This document shows positions 1 to 8,232 of a stretch of 64,000 nt of DNA, piece by piece. The notes beneath the pieces were generated by a model that worked only from the letters and a program-made list of their open reading frames with translations, had not been told where the DNA came from and did no database searches. The translations under genes and the position numbers were made by a program. This DNA comes from Rhodobacterales bacterium. Lineage in GTDB: Bacteria; Pseudomonadota; Alphaproteobacteria; Rhodobacterales; Rhodobacteraceae. Location: positions 1 to 64,000 of the forward strand of contig PDRY01000024.1 in the NCBI GenBank assembly GCA_002748265.1. The letters are read 5' to 3'. The first letter of the stretch is position 1. Each line of letters begins with the position of its first letter.

Positions 1-2
1 AG

Positions 3-104
3 TTCACCGGCAAGATCTTCGGCTTGGCCCTGTTTTCCAACTCTCTGACGAGGGCACAGATCGTTTCGGCGAAGTCTTACTTCGATCGCAAAGCGGGGCT
101 CTGA
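3..104 (+). CDS. C-terminal fragment of a lectin-like (LamG/concanavalin-fold) protein
   Basis: Only the last 33 codons and a TGA are inside the window; the start lies to the left. The visible peptide (GKIFGLALFSNSLTRAQI then SAKSYFDRKAGL) resembles the end of LamG/concanavalin-like domains, where a final strand is followed by a helix of the type 'LS.AEI..AEAYL..KAG'. Such proteins are commonly secreted carbohydrate-binding or cell-surface proteins, which would suit the polysaccharide locus that follows. The identification rests on a short tail only. A second frame is open to position 214 but reads as low-complexity noise without this pattern. Confidence 0.4.
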   Translation, partial: FTGKIFGLALFSNSLTRAQIVSAKSYFDRKAGL

Positions 105-240
105 AACTTGTGGATGACATTGCGTGGATAAGCACAACTGAGACCCACAAATACTCGACCGCTGCCGTGTCGGGTTACTTACGAACGATGCTGAAAAATC
201 CGTCCGCGCATTGACGCCTCGTGCAATTCCGGTCTGGACG

Positions 241-263
241 CCTCGCCCCATTTCGGGGCGAGG
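241..263. terminator. perfect 9-bp hairpin, possible terminator without T-tract
   Basis: Arms CCTCGCCCC (241-249) and GGGGCGAGG (255-263) pair perfectly around a 5-nt loop. No T-run follows on either strand, so it is only terminator-like. It sits between the lectin-like gene end (104) and the glycosyltransferase start (352). Apart from this hairpin I see nothing in 105-351. Confidence 0.4.
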
Positions 264-351
264 TCGAAACCGTCAATATCGGTTGCTATCATTCCCCTGC
301 CGCTTTACCTGAAAATCAGCGATCAGAAACAGGCGACAGGTCTGGACTGAA

Positions 352-1467
352 ATGTTAAAGGTGCTGCACGTCTGCGAGACGATAAAGGGCGGAATCGCAA
401 CGTATTTGGCGACATTCGACGCGTTGTGCCACGACACAGTTGCAAGCCGTTTCGTCGTCCCCAGCGATCATGCCGATCAAATGCCACCGGACAGCGACCT
501 GGTGCTCTATGAGCGAAAGAAAAGAGGTGCGAAGGCTGTTTGGAATCTGGCAAGGACCACGCGCCGGGCCGTGCTGGAGTTCGCCCCGGATGTCCTTGTC
601 TTTCACTCTACGTTCTCTCTTGGAGCTATGGCTCTGCTACGAGCGTCGCGCCTCCCGGGCGCCTATGTCTATATTCCCCATGGCTGGGCTCGGCTGCGCT
701 ATACGGAGGCGCCGAGCAAGGCCCGTCTCGTCTCACTGATCGAGCGCCAACTGTCCGGCTTCTCGGACCTCGTGTTGAACATTTCAAAAAACGACAAGGC
801 TCTTGCCGAGGCGCATCGCTATCGCGGCCGTCACATCGTGGTCGAAAACGCCCTTCCTGATCTGGCGCGCGCATCGGAGCGTTCGCCGTTCGAAAAGGTG
901 CCCGGACGGATGGATCTGCTTTTCGTCGGTCGGTTCGATCGGCAAAAAGGGCTGGATATTTTGCTTGAGGCCTTCCCGCCTGCTCAGGCCCTCAATCCGG
1001 CCATGCACCTGAATATCGTGGGCGCAAGCGTGTTGGGCGAAAGCGGGGGTACAGCCAGCGATCATCCCGCAATCACGTTCCATTCCTGGGTGCCGCCAGA
1101 GCGGATCGCGGATTACTACGCCCATGCGGATATGCTTGTGATGCCGTCTCGCTGGGAGGGGCTCCCGATGGTCCTGATCGAGGCCCTGCGAGCGGGAACG
1201 CCGGTCATGCTGTCTGACGCCAGCGGCATGGGCGAGTTGATCAATCATAACAAGGCGGCACGACCGGCAGGCATTGCAGTGCCCCCCGAAAGCAAGGCGT
1301 TCGAGAGCGCCCTCGCCGCTCTGAGCTCAGAGCAGCTTGTGGAGATGAGACTCGCTGCCCGCGAGCTATTCGAGACTAGATACGGCCCAAAGCGGTTCCA
1401 AGCAGAGACTTTAGCGGCTCTGAACAGCGCGATGCTTCGGGCGCGGAATGAGAAGAAAAATGTCTGA
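352..1467 (+). CDS. glycosyltransferase family 4 protein
   Basis: A 371-residue GT-B fold glycosyltransferase of CAZy family GT4, expected to transfer a sugar from a nucleotide-sugar donor to a growing polysaccharide at the cytoplasmic side of the membrane. The N-terminal acceptor domain starts with a glycine-rich GGIATYL loop (residues 13-19). The donor domain starts near residue 188 with FVGRFDRQKGLDILLEAF, and the diagnostic nucleotide-sugar site MPSRWEGLPMVLIEALRAG begins near residue 264 with its E-x7-E spacing. Length is typical for the family. Sugar specificity cannot be read from sequence. It is the first gene of a surface polysaccharide locus. Start ATG at 352 has no strong Shine-Dalgarno, but no better in-frame start exists nearby. 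Confidence 0.88.
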   Translation: MLKVLHVCETIKGGIATYLATFDALCHDTVASRFVVPSDHADQMPPDSDLVLYERKKRGAKAVWNLARTTRRAVLEFAPDVLVFHSTFSLGAMALLRASRLPGAYVYIPHGWARLRYTEAPSKARLVSLIERQLSGFSDLVLNISKNDKALAEAHRYRGRHIVVENALPDLARASERSPFEKVPGRMDLLFVGRFDRQKGLDILLEAFPPAQALNPAMHLNIVGASVLGESGGTASDHPAITFHSWVPPERIADYYAHADMLVMPSRWEGLPMVLIEALRAGTPVMLSDASGMGELINHNKAARPAGIAVPPESKAFESALAALSSEQLVEMRLAARELFETRYGPKRFQAETLAALNSAMLRARNEKKNV

Positions 1468-1546
1468 GATAGCGATCAATGAGCCACCGCAAGTTGAGGG
1501 AAAGCCCGTTCTTCTCGGCTCAGTTCCTACACGGATTGGCTGCTGA
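1460..1546 (+). CDS. short ORF overlapping the end of the glycosyltransferase; possible truncated gene
   Basis: An ATG at 1460 overlaps the stop of the preceding GT4 gene in the arrangement ATGTCTGA, a classic translational-coupling junction. The reading frame gives only 28 residues (starting MSEIAINEPP) before TGA at 1544. A second frame continues open to about 1613, so a frameshifted or decayed downstream gene is possible. I recognise no family. It could equally be a chance ATG; the lack of a strong ribosome binding site argues for caution. Confidence 0.22.
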   Translation: MSEIAINEPPQVEGKPVLLGSVPTRIGC

Positions 1547-1609
1547 TCTGGCGTTGATCTATCAGCTCGTAGAGACTCCCCCCCATCGACTGCGGCGCCG
1601 TTTACTTGA

Positions 1610-2659
1610 CTAAGCTGCAGATTGGGCCTCTTCACGCCCAAGCGACGCCTGACTTTTCAAGACGAAACGCCACCTTCGGCGCGAAAAATACTCCCCGATC
1701 GGTATCGCCGCAATGGGAAGCGTACTGGCCAAATGCCGGATATACGATCCGAGATCGGGTTCGAAGAACGTCAGAACGATCAAATGCGCCAAGAGCAAAG
1801 ATGCCGCATTGCGCGCGATCCGGCTGCTGCTGCGGAGTCCGGTGATGATCGCGAAGAAATATGCCAGAATGTTGAGCTCCAGAAACAGCTCCTTTGGCCC
1901 CGGATCGAGGAAAAAAGCCAAATTCAGCCGGATCAGCGCATAGACGTAATTCACGGTGAAAGACCATGCCCCGTCGATCGGCAAAAGGTTAAAAAATGCC
2001 GTCCGAGCCCCAACAAAGTTGGGATCATTCAGGCGATAGTAGTTGACGGTGTCCCGAGGCCCCTGGAGCGTTTGTAAGACTGAAACCGGTGTCACCATTA
2101 GGATCAGGACCAGCCCAAGGAACAACAGAAATTTCCATTCCAAAGCCAATTTCCTGACCGCTAAGATAGACAGGAAGAAGAAAAGGATCAGGAAATAATA
2201 GTCGCGAAACAGGTAACCGTAGAATACGTAAATTCCCCCCACCGCCCCGATCAGCGCAATTCCTTTTGGGAACCTCTCGATTGACCACGCCGCCGCGATC
2301 AAAAACGGCACCAACAGAAGGTCTTTTTGGAACGTGGCCACGGTCAAAATCGACGGGGCGAGTCCCAAGAACAGCATGGCAGCCCCGTGCACGTTCGTGT
2401 GCAGACGTCGCAGACTGTAGAAGATGAACCAGCTGCCAATCAGATAGACCAAAATCGGCCGAAAGCTCCCGGGAATCATCGCGTAGACAAAGGCTGTCAT
2501 GCCGTAGGAGCCTTCGTCGAAGCGCCCCTCGGCAGCAAGTCTGGCAACGGCGGCGGAATCATTCGCGCCGCTCCCTGTGAACAGGCTTTGCCGGTTGACC
2601 AAAAACATGAAGACCGCAAGCGCCAGGAAGCGGAACAAAGTCGTGCGGCGAACTTTCAT
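1610..2659 (-). CDS. polytopic membrane protein, candidate polysaccharide polymerase (EpsG/Wzy-like)
   Basis: A 349-residue, very hydrophobic protein with roughly ten predicted membrane segments, starting with a signal-anchor-like helix (FRFLALAVFMFLV) and ending in a short charged arginine-rich tail. Size, topology and its place among glycosyltransferases, a flippase and a sulfotransferase suggest an EpsG/Wzy-type polymerase that would link repeat units in the periplasm. Wzy-type proteins have little sequence conservation, so this is inferred from context and topology, not from a motif. A loop with several R/Y/N residues lies near the middle. It is convergent with the upstream GT4 gene. Local base composition is lower in GC than the rest of the window, a possible sign of transfer. 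Confidence 0.6.
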   Translation of the reverse strand: MKVRRTTLFRFLALAVFMFLVNRQSLFTGSGANDSAAVARLAAEGRFDEGSYGMTAFVYAMIPGSFRPILVYLIGSWFIFYSLRRLHTNVHGAAMLFLGLAPSILTVATFQKDLLLVPFLIAAAWSIERFPKGIALIGAVGGIYVFYGYLFRDYYFLILFFFLSILAVRKLALEWKFLLFLGLVLILMVTPVSVLQTLQGPRDTVNYYRLNDPNFVGARTAFFNLLPIDGAWSFTVNYVYALIRLNLAFFLDPGPKELFLELNILAYFFAIITGLRSSSRIARNAASLLLAHLIVLTFFEPDLGSYIRHLASTLPIAAIPIGEYFSRRRWRFVLKSQASLGREEAQSAA

Positions 2660-2818
2660 CTACCTACCTTCGAAAATCTGCAGTATTAGCGGCGCCCTGA
2701 CAACATGGCCTCTGTCACACGAGAGATGCAATAAACCATTACCCGACGATCCGAAGTTATCGACATCATCAAATGCCGGTTCTCCGCGGGCATCATAAAA
2801 CAAACTGACCTGAGCCGC

Positions 2819-3889
2819 ATGAGCACGAACACGCCTGAACAACCGATTAGAATTCTATTTCTCGCCCCCATGACCCGGATCGCCATGCGCCATTACCTTC
2901 AGGCGCTTCTGGATGAGACGGCCGGCGACGACTTCGACGTAATGGTCGTTGCTCCTAGCCATACGGATGTAAACACGCGGCGCGAAATCCGGCGGTTTCA
3001 GGGAGGCCACAAGTTTTTAGTGCTCTTGGCGCAGATCAACCCGTTAACCTACTGGAAGATTGCCAAGGCGATCCGTGATTTCCGACCCGACGTCGTCAAC
3101 ACGATCAATGGCGACAACCGACCGATGGCGGTCTGGGCTGCATGGATGGCACGCCGCGCCGGAGCCAGCTCGGTCCTGACCATCCATGATCCCGTCCCAC
3201 ATCCAGACGCCTGGTTGCATCGGCTCACCGACTGGATCGGAGCAATCGCAGCCCGTGCCTCGGATGCTCTGGCGCTGCATAGCTCTTACTACCTGAAGGA
3301 AGTAGAAACCAAATTCCGGAAGCCGACGTTCGTCTTCGGCCTGCCCGACTTCACAGCCGCCTACCCTAAAGCTCCTCTACCGCAGAAAGAGGATCTCGTC
3401 CTGTTTTTCGGGCGCGTCGAGCAATACAAGGGGATCGACAATTTTGTTTCGCTTGGCAAGCGGCTCGCCGGCAGGGCGCGTTTCCTCTTGGCCGGAGCCG
3501 GTGACATCGGCGCCGATCTAGAGCAACAGATGGCGCAGCGCCCCGACATCTTTCAGGTGGAGAACCGTTTCGTTCCCGATGATGAGTTAGTGGCTATGCT
3601 GGACAGAGCAAAAGTCGTCATCATGCCCTATCATTCGGCCACGCAATCCGGGATTCCCGCAGCCGCAGTGTCACGCGGCGCTTACCCCATAGGTTTCGCA
3701 GTGGGCGGACTGGCAGAGCAACTGCCTGAATTCGGAGGAATTGCAGTGCCAGCCGCCGACATGGACGCTCTGGCAGCGTCCGTCGAAACGACGCTCGCAC
3801 TTCCACTGTCGAGCTTCGAAACCTTGCGGGAGAACAAGCCCGGTTTCGGCGCGGCCCTGCGGGGCATGCTGCGTTCGATCGTCGGCTGA
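2819..3889 (+). CDS. glycosyltransferase family 4 protein
   Basis: A 356-residue GT-B glycosyltransferase. The N-terminal half contains the Rossmann-like start (IRILFLAPMTR) and a DVVNTINGDNRP strand-loop. The C-terminal donor half begins near residue 197 with LVLFFGRVEQYKGIDNFVSL and carries the SATQSGIPAAAVSRGAYPI segment near residue 269, matching the E/Q-S-G variant of the GT4 donor site. It is transcribed divergently from the membrane protein at 1610-2659; the 159-bp gap between them should hold both promoters, but I do not see a convincing consensus pair. It is a second transferase for the same polysaccharide repeat unit; donor and linkage are unknown. Confidence 0.85.
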   Translation: MSTNTPEQPIRILFLAPMTRIAMRHYLQALLDETAGDDFDVMVVAPSHTDVNTRREIRRFQGGHKFLVLLAQINPLTYWKIAKAIRDFRPDVVNTINGDNRPMAVWAAWMARRAGASSVLTIHDPVPHPDAWLHRLTDWIGAIAARASDALALHSSYYLKEVETKFRKPTFVFGLPDFTAAYPKAPLPQKEDLVLFFGRVEQYKGIDNFVSLGKRLAGRARFLLAGAGDIGADLEQQMAQRPDIFQVENRFVPDDELVAMLDRAKVVIMPYHSATQSGIPAAAVSRGAYPIGFAVGGLAEQLPEFGGIAVPAADMDALAASVETTLALPLSSFETLRENKPGFGAALRGMLRSIVG

Positions 3890-3916
3890 AACGCCGCCAA
3901 CCGACGCGCAGAGTCA

Positions 3917-4759
3917 TCAAGGCTCTGCGGATCGTGGGCCCACCTTCACGGTCTCGATCTTAAGAAGCGCATCGACAACAACCTGCTCATAGTCATCCTC
4001 CCAAATCGTTTCGTCCCGCGCGAGAATGCGGCTATCGAGATTGTTGACTTTCCACTTCTCCCATCCGTTGACCATCGAGCGTGCAACCTCGCCGCGTGAG
4101 GCAAGCATGTCGCTCGTCAGTGTTACGCCAAGCGCTTCAGCGAGGTCGCGGACACTCGCCTCCGGAGCATTGGTAAGATCCTCATAGAAAATGAAGTGAT
4201 GATTTTCTTCGGAGGCGAAGGATCCATGCACAAGGACATCATCGCGCCACTGCCTGGCTGCGTCTCTCTCGCTCATTGTCTGGCCCCATTGCGGGGCAGC
4301 TGCGACAAGCGAACGCACATTCGATGATCTCTTGCGGAGGATATGCACGAATTGCGGCTCACAAGGCCCGCACGCCGCTTTGATCACCCCGATATGGTCA
4401 AGATGGCGCGGTGTCTTCTCTATCCACATCTCCCCGCCAATGTTTTGGGCCATGGCATCGAGATAGGCGATCAATTTCTTCGCATGTTTTACGGGGCCCC
4501 GTGCATGCAGCGCGCCCAGTCCGTTCGCCTCGTCCAGTTCTGGATAAGGTATGCTCAGACCTTCGGTGTCCCGTCGGAATTCGGCAACGATCGCCGACGC
4601 ACTGCGATAGACAATGGGGAACCCCAAGACGTTCCGCACAGTTCGGTCAAAAAAATGTGTCTCGGGGAAGCTGACAACATCCGGACTGCAGGCCAACAAA
4701 GACTGCAGAAAAGTCGTGCCGGACCTGGGCGTTCCCACAATGAAAATTCGTTTCGTCAT
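3917..4759 (-). CDS. sulfotransferase family protein
   Basis: A 280-residue cytosolic-type sulfotransferase that would move sulfate from PAPS to a hydroxyl. The 5'-phosphosulfate-binding P-loop is at the N terminus (FIVGTPRSGTTFLQSLL, residues 6-22), and a HILRKRSSNVRSLVAAA segment near residue 139 fits the 3'-phosphate-binding region with its R...S pattern. Length is normal for bacterial Sulfotransfer family members. It starts 2 nt after the flippase stop, so the two are almost certainly co-transcribed. Acceptor is unknown; the neighbours suggest a sugar of the exported polysaccharide or its lipid-linked precursor. Confidence 0.85.
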   Translation of the reverse strand: MTKRIFIVGTPRSGTTFLQSLLACSPDVVSFPETHFFDRTVRNVLGFPIVYRSASAIVAEFRRDTEGLSIPYPELDEANGLGALHARGPVKHAKKLIAYLDAMAQNIGGEMWIEKTPRHLDHIGVIKAACGPCEPQFVHILRKRSSNVRSLVAAAPQWGQTMSERDAARQWRDDVLVHGSFASEENHHFIFYEDLTNAPEASVRDLAEALGVTLTSDMLASRGEVARSMVNGWEKWKVNNLDSRILARDETIWEDDYEQVVVDALLKIETVKVGPRSAEP

Positions 4760-4761
4760 TC

Positions 4762-6084
4762 TCAGTCCAAAGATCGTTGTTTTCCGAAGGACGCCCTAAC
4801 AGACGAAATAACAGACGAGTCCACACCCAGCATCCTGTATCCGGCGCCCCACATCACCACGTTGAAGATCACCACACCGACGACTTCGCCCCACCCGGCC
4901 CCGGCCAGGCCAAACAGCGTGCCGCCAATCAGCACTGTCAGGATGCCACTCATCTGCGCCACTGCAGAAATTAACACAAAGCGCTTCTCGTGCCCGGTCA
5001 TCAACATCAGATATCCGGCCGGACCAGCCAGCGTGTTCACCAAGTTCCCCAGCGATAGGATGATCAGGATCGCCCCCTCACTCCTATAGGCAGGATTGAA
5101 CACGGCAAGAAGGTTCCCGGAAAACCCAAGCACGATGACAAGCCCGGCGAGCGTGCCAGCCGTAGCGGTTACCGCGACATGGGTGCAGATGCGCTGCACT
5201 TCGGTCTTGTCGCCTGCAGCCCAAGCCCGGGCGATCTGCGGCGCACCAATCATGTTCATCGCAATCAGAGGCAAGCTCAGCAGCGCAGCGGTCTTCTGGG
5301 CGGCGAAGAAGACACCGCTATCAGCATAGGACAGCACCGCGCCCACCGCGACAACGGCCAGAGGTTGCAACAGGTTCGACGCCAGTGCCGCCGCCGCCAG
5401 CCAGCGGGCATCCCAAATCAGCGTTCGCGCCGATGGAATAGTTTGTGGTGCCACTCCCTTTGCGGGCAACAGCTTCCGCCCCCAGAACAGTTGCAGCCCA
5501 AGCGCGAGAAGCAGGAACAGGACGGTCAGGCCCATGGCAAGGACGAAGTCACCTTCGACATGTGCCAGGGACAGCGTGAGAACCGCCGCAAGAACAAGGC
5601 CACGCCACAAGACATCGCGCGGCACAAGCGCGATATTGACCACTCCGAGCGCCCGGAACATCGAGGCGAGGAATTCGGCCAGTGCCAGACTGCCGGCCAC
5701 TGCAACGGCGCTCATGAGCATCCCCGCCCACTGGGCCCGTCCGAACATCGCAGCTGCAATCGCCACCCCGACCCCAACAATAACGAAGAGACCGATCGAA
5801 GCGCCAAGCGCCCGCCACGCACCGGCCAGAAAAGCCCAGCGTTCATCCGCGTGTTTTTCCGCGCCATCTTCCAGCCGGGGTAACATACGCAGCACTTCGG
5901 TATGCAACCCGACCAGCATCACGAAGCTCAAAAATGTGCCCGCAGAGAACGCCGCGGCAAATCGCCCGTACGTCTCGGCTCCCAGCCAACGCGACAGCAC
6001 CACGAACATCGCATAAGACAGCCCGGCAGCGGCAAGCTTGACCGACATGGCCGCGATTCCGCTGCGAAGAAGTCCTTTCGCCAT
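4762..6084 (-). CDS. Wzx-type oligosaccharide flippase
   Basis: A 440-residue integral membrane protein of the MOP/polysaccharide-synthase superfamily, with about 12 predicted transmembrane helices. The N terminus (RSGIAAMSVKLAAAGLSY then LSRWLGAETYGRFAAAFS) is the typical first two-helix pattern of Wzx/RfbX flippases, with the conserved LG.E.YG.. turn. It should flip lipid-linked repeat units from the cytoplasmic to the periplasmic leaflet. It lies just upstream of, and nearly touches, the sulfotransferase. Substrate specificity cannot be predicted. Confidence 0.85.
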   Translation of the reverse strand: MAKGLLRSGIAAMSVKLAAAGLSYAMFVVLSRWLGAETYGRFAAAFSAGTFLSFVMLVGLHTEVLRMLPRLEDGAEKHADERWAFLAGAWRALGASIGLFVIVGVGVAIAAAMFGRAQWAGMLMSAVAVAGSLALAEFLASMFRALGVVNIALVPRDVLWRGLVLAAVLTLSLAHVEGDFVLAMGLTVLFLLLALGLQLFWGRKLLPAKGVAPQTIPSARTLIWDARWLAAAALASNLLQPLAVVAVGAVLSYADSGVFFAAQKTAALLSLPLIAMNMIGAPQIARAWAAGDKTEVQRICTHVAVTATAGTLAGLVIVLGFSGNLLAVFNPAYRSEGAILIILSLGNLVNTLAGPAGYLMLMTGHEKRFVLISAVAQMSGILTVLIGGTLFGLAGAGWGEVVGVVIFNVVMWGAGYRMLGVDSSVISSVRASFGKQRSLD

Positions 6085-6565
6085 TTTTACCTCGATTGAC
6101 TATCTTCGGGTTGAGGGACGGAAACGATGCCCTTTCGGGCTACGCAACGACATATACCCCGCCCGGACTCGCCGAGACGACAGGACCCCGGTCCCTTGGC
6201 AAGCAAAGGTCTCACGATGTCACGGCGAAAAGGACAGGAAGAGCGCTTCGCACGAGAAGCCGGCCTCGGTCGATTAGGACATGCGATTTTCTCAATCGAT
6301 TCAGGGCAGTTCGTCACGCGTGCATCGCGCTTAGCAACGCAAGGATACACAGACCGTCGCGCCACAAGAGCGAGGTCCCCTGTCGCGTCCAAAACGGATC
6401 GCGAGCGATCACGATGTGGCAACAGGTGGTTTTGTGACCGGCTGCGAGGTCGCTGGCCGAAAGAACTGAAAGGAGCCCGTTTCAGTCGGCCCCTCAGGCG
6501 CGTGCCAGTCGTAAGAGGCTCCGATACGTTCGGGATGGACCCATGGATGCGCCCTGTGGAGTGTC
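6085..6565. other. 481-bp gene-free stretch containing a 12-bp bulged hairpin
   Basis: No convincing coding region is present; open frames here have no family-like composition. The one structured element is a hairpin: GGCCG (6455-6459) pairs with CGGCC (6487-6491), and after a 5-nt bulge ACTGAAA (6465-6471) pairs with TTTCAGT (6480-6486) around an 8-nt loop. It lies about 75 nt beyond the manC stop, so it may be the manC 3' end or terminator, but no T-tract is seen. The flippase promoter should also be in this stretch. Confidence 0.5.
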
Positions 6566-8008
6566 TCAGCCCTTCGCCCCCTGCCCTCTGGAATAGACAT
6601 CTTCATAGCGAATGATGTCATCTTCGCCGACATAGGCACCCGTCTGAACTTCGATCAGAACCATCGGAACCTTGCCCGGATTCTCCATCCGGTGCACCGA
6701 GCCGAGGGGCACGTAGATCGATTGGTTTTCCGTGACCAGTGTGACCTCATCATCGACCGTCACCCGCGCTGTTCCTTCAACCACGATCCAGTGTTCGGAG
6801 CGGTGAAAGTGGCTTTGCAAGCTGAGCGACGCTCCCGGATGCACGTGGATCCGTTTGACCTGAAAGCGATCGCCGATGACTAGGCTTTCGAACCACCCCC
6901 AGGGGCGATGATCAATCGGGAAGTGCGTTGCCTGAACCGCATCTTTCACCTTGAGCGCGTTCACGGCTTTTTTCACGTCCTGCGCGCGGGACATATCGGC
7001 AACCAGCACCGCATCGTTCATGGCGATCGCCATCACATTTTTCAGCCCGATCCCGACCAGCTCTAGGCTACCAGTCTCCGAACGCAACAAGCTGTTCTCG
7101 CATTCAATCGCCGTCGCTTCCCCCACAGCGACAGTGCCCGTCTCATCGGGACCTAGCTCGCGCCAGACCGCATCCCAACCACCCAGATCGGACCACGCAC
7201 CCGAGAAAGGGACAACACTGATGTTGCTGGCTTTCTCCATCACCGCATAGTCAACCGAGATGTCATCAGCGGCCGACCACGGCGCGGGGGCGAGGCGCAG
7301 GAACCCCAAATCCACCTGCGCTTCCTCGACCGCCTGTGACACAGGGGCCATTAACTCGGGCGCATGGGCCTTGAACGCCGCGATGATGTCCTTTGCTCGG
7401 AACAGGAAGATCCCCGCATTCCACATGAAATTCCCGGCCGCCAGCATCTCGGAGGCGCGCGCCTCCTCGGGTTTTTCGACGAACCGATTCAGGTCGATGG
7501 CGCGGCCATCCTGCTCCGGTCGCGCGCTCAGTTCCAGATAACCATAGGCGGTCTCGGGATGGGTCGGTGCGATACCGAACGTGACCAAGCGCCCCGCCTT
7601 TACTGCGTCCAACCCCTGTTCGACGGCGGCGTGGAAGGCCGCAGTGTCGGGGATAAGATGATCCGACGGCGCGACGAGCATCACCGCATCCGCATCTGTT
7701 CTTTCCAGATAGAGTGCGGCAGCAAGAATGGCGGGCCCGGTATTGCGCCCCTCGGGTTCGATGATCACCGCGCCAGGATCAATGCCGACCGCAGAAAGCT
7801 GATCGGTGACAATGAACCGAAAATCGGAATTGGTCAGCACCGTAGGCGCGGAAAAATCGAGCGGCCCTTCGGTCATCCGCAACGCCGAGGCCTGAAACAA
7901 GGTCTCCTGCCCGATCAGCGGCGCAAATTGCTTCGGATAGGATTTACGGCTGAGCGGCCAAAGGCGCGTCCCGGAGCCACCACACAGAATAACTGGGTTG
8001 ATTATCAT
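6566..8008 (-). CDS. manC: mannose-1-phosphate guanylyltransferase / mannose-6-phosphate isomerase
   Basis: A 480-residue bifunctional ManC/AlgA-type enzyme: GTP plus mannose-1-phosphate gives GDP-mannose, and a C-terminal cupin isomerises fructose-6-P and mannose-6-P. The nucleotidyltransferase signature GGSGTRLWPLSRKSYPKQF spans residues 10-28, and FVEKPEEARA near residue 170 is the sugar-binding segment. The type II PMI cupin starts near residue 365 with WGWFESLVIGDRFQVKRI, followed by HPGASLSLQSHFHRSEHW metal-ligand histidines. It supplies GDP-mannose for the polysaccharide locus and pairs with manB upstream on the same strand, 224 bp apart. Confidence 0.93.
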   Translation of the reverse strand: MIINPVILCGGSGTRLWPLSRKSYPKQFAPLIGQETLFQASALRMTEGPLDFSAPTVLTNSDFRFIVTDQLSAVGIDPGAVIIEPEGRNTGPAILAAALYLERTDADAVMLVAPSDHLIPDTAAFHAAVEQGLDAVKAGRLVTFGIAPTHPETAYGYLELSARPEQDGRAIDLNRFVEKPEEARASEMLAAGNFMWNAGIFLFRAKDIIAAFKAHAPELMAPVSQAVEEAQVDLGFLRLAPAPWSAADDISVDYAVMEKASNISVVPFSGAWSDLGGWDAVWRELGPDETGTVAVGEATAIECENSLLRSETGSLELVGIGLKNVMAIAMNDAVLVADMSRAQDVKKAVNALKVKDAVQATHFPIDHRPWGWFESLVIGDRFQVKRIHVHPGASLSLQSHFHRSEHWIVVEGTARVTVDDEVTLVTENQSIYVPLGSVHRMENPGKVPMVLIEVQTGAYVGEDDIIRYEDVYSRGQGAKG

Positions 8009-8232
8009 GGCACTAGTCCTTTTGCGGGCTTGAGGCCGAGGCCGGGCTGACTCGGGATAACAGAATTATCTTATGGGAAAAATGACAATTGAGAATCCGG
8101 AAAAGTGTCTTCAATAGGAACCAGATTTCGACAAAACTTCACCCATTTTCAGGTGTGCTGCGCGGACGCACTTTTAACGAACTGTCTGCCGCCACGCTGG
8201 CCCGAGCGCGCGCATAAGGTCCAGGGTGAATG

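Noticed and set aside
6127-6615. Plus-strand open frame in the gap before manC
   Set aside because: Amino acid composition is arginine/proline/serine-rich with no conserved pattern, and it runs into the manC 3' end.
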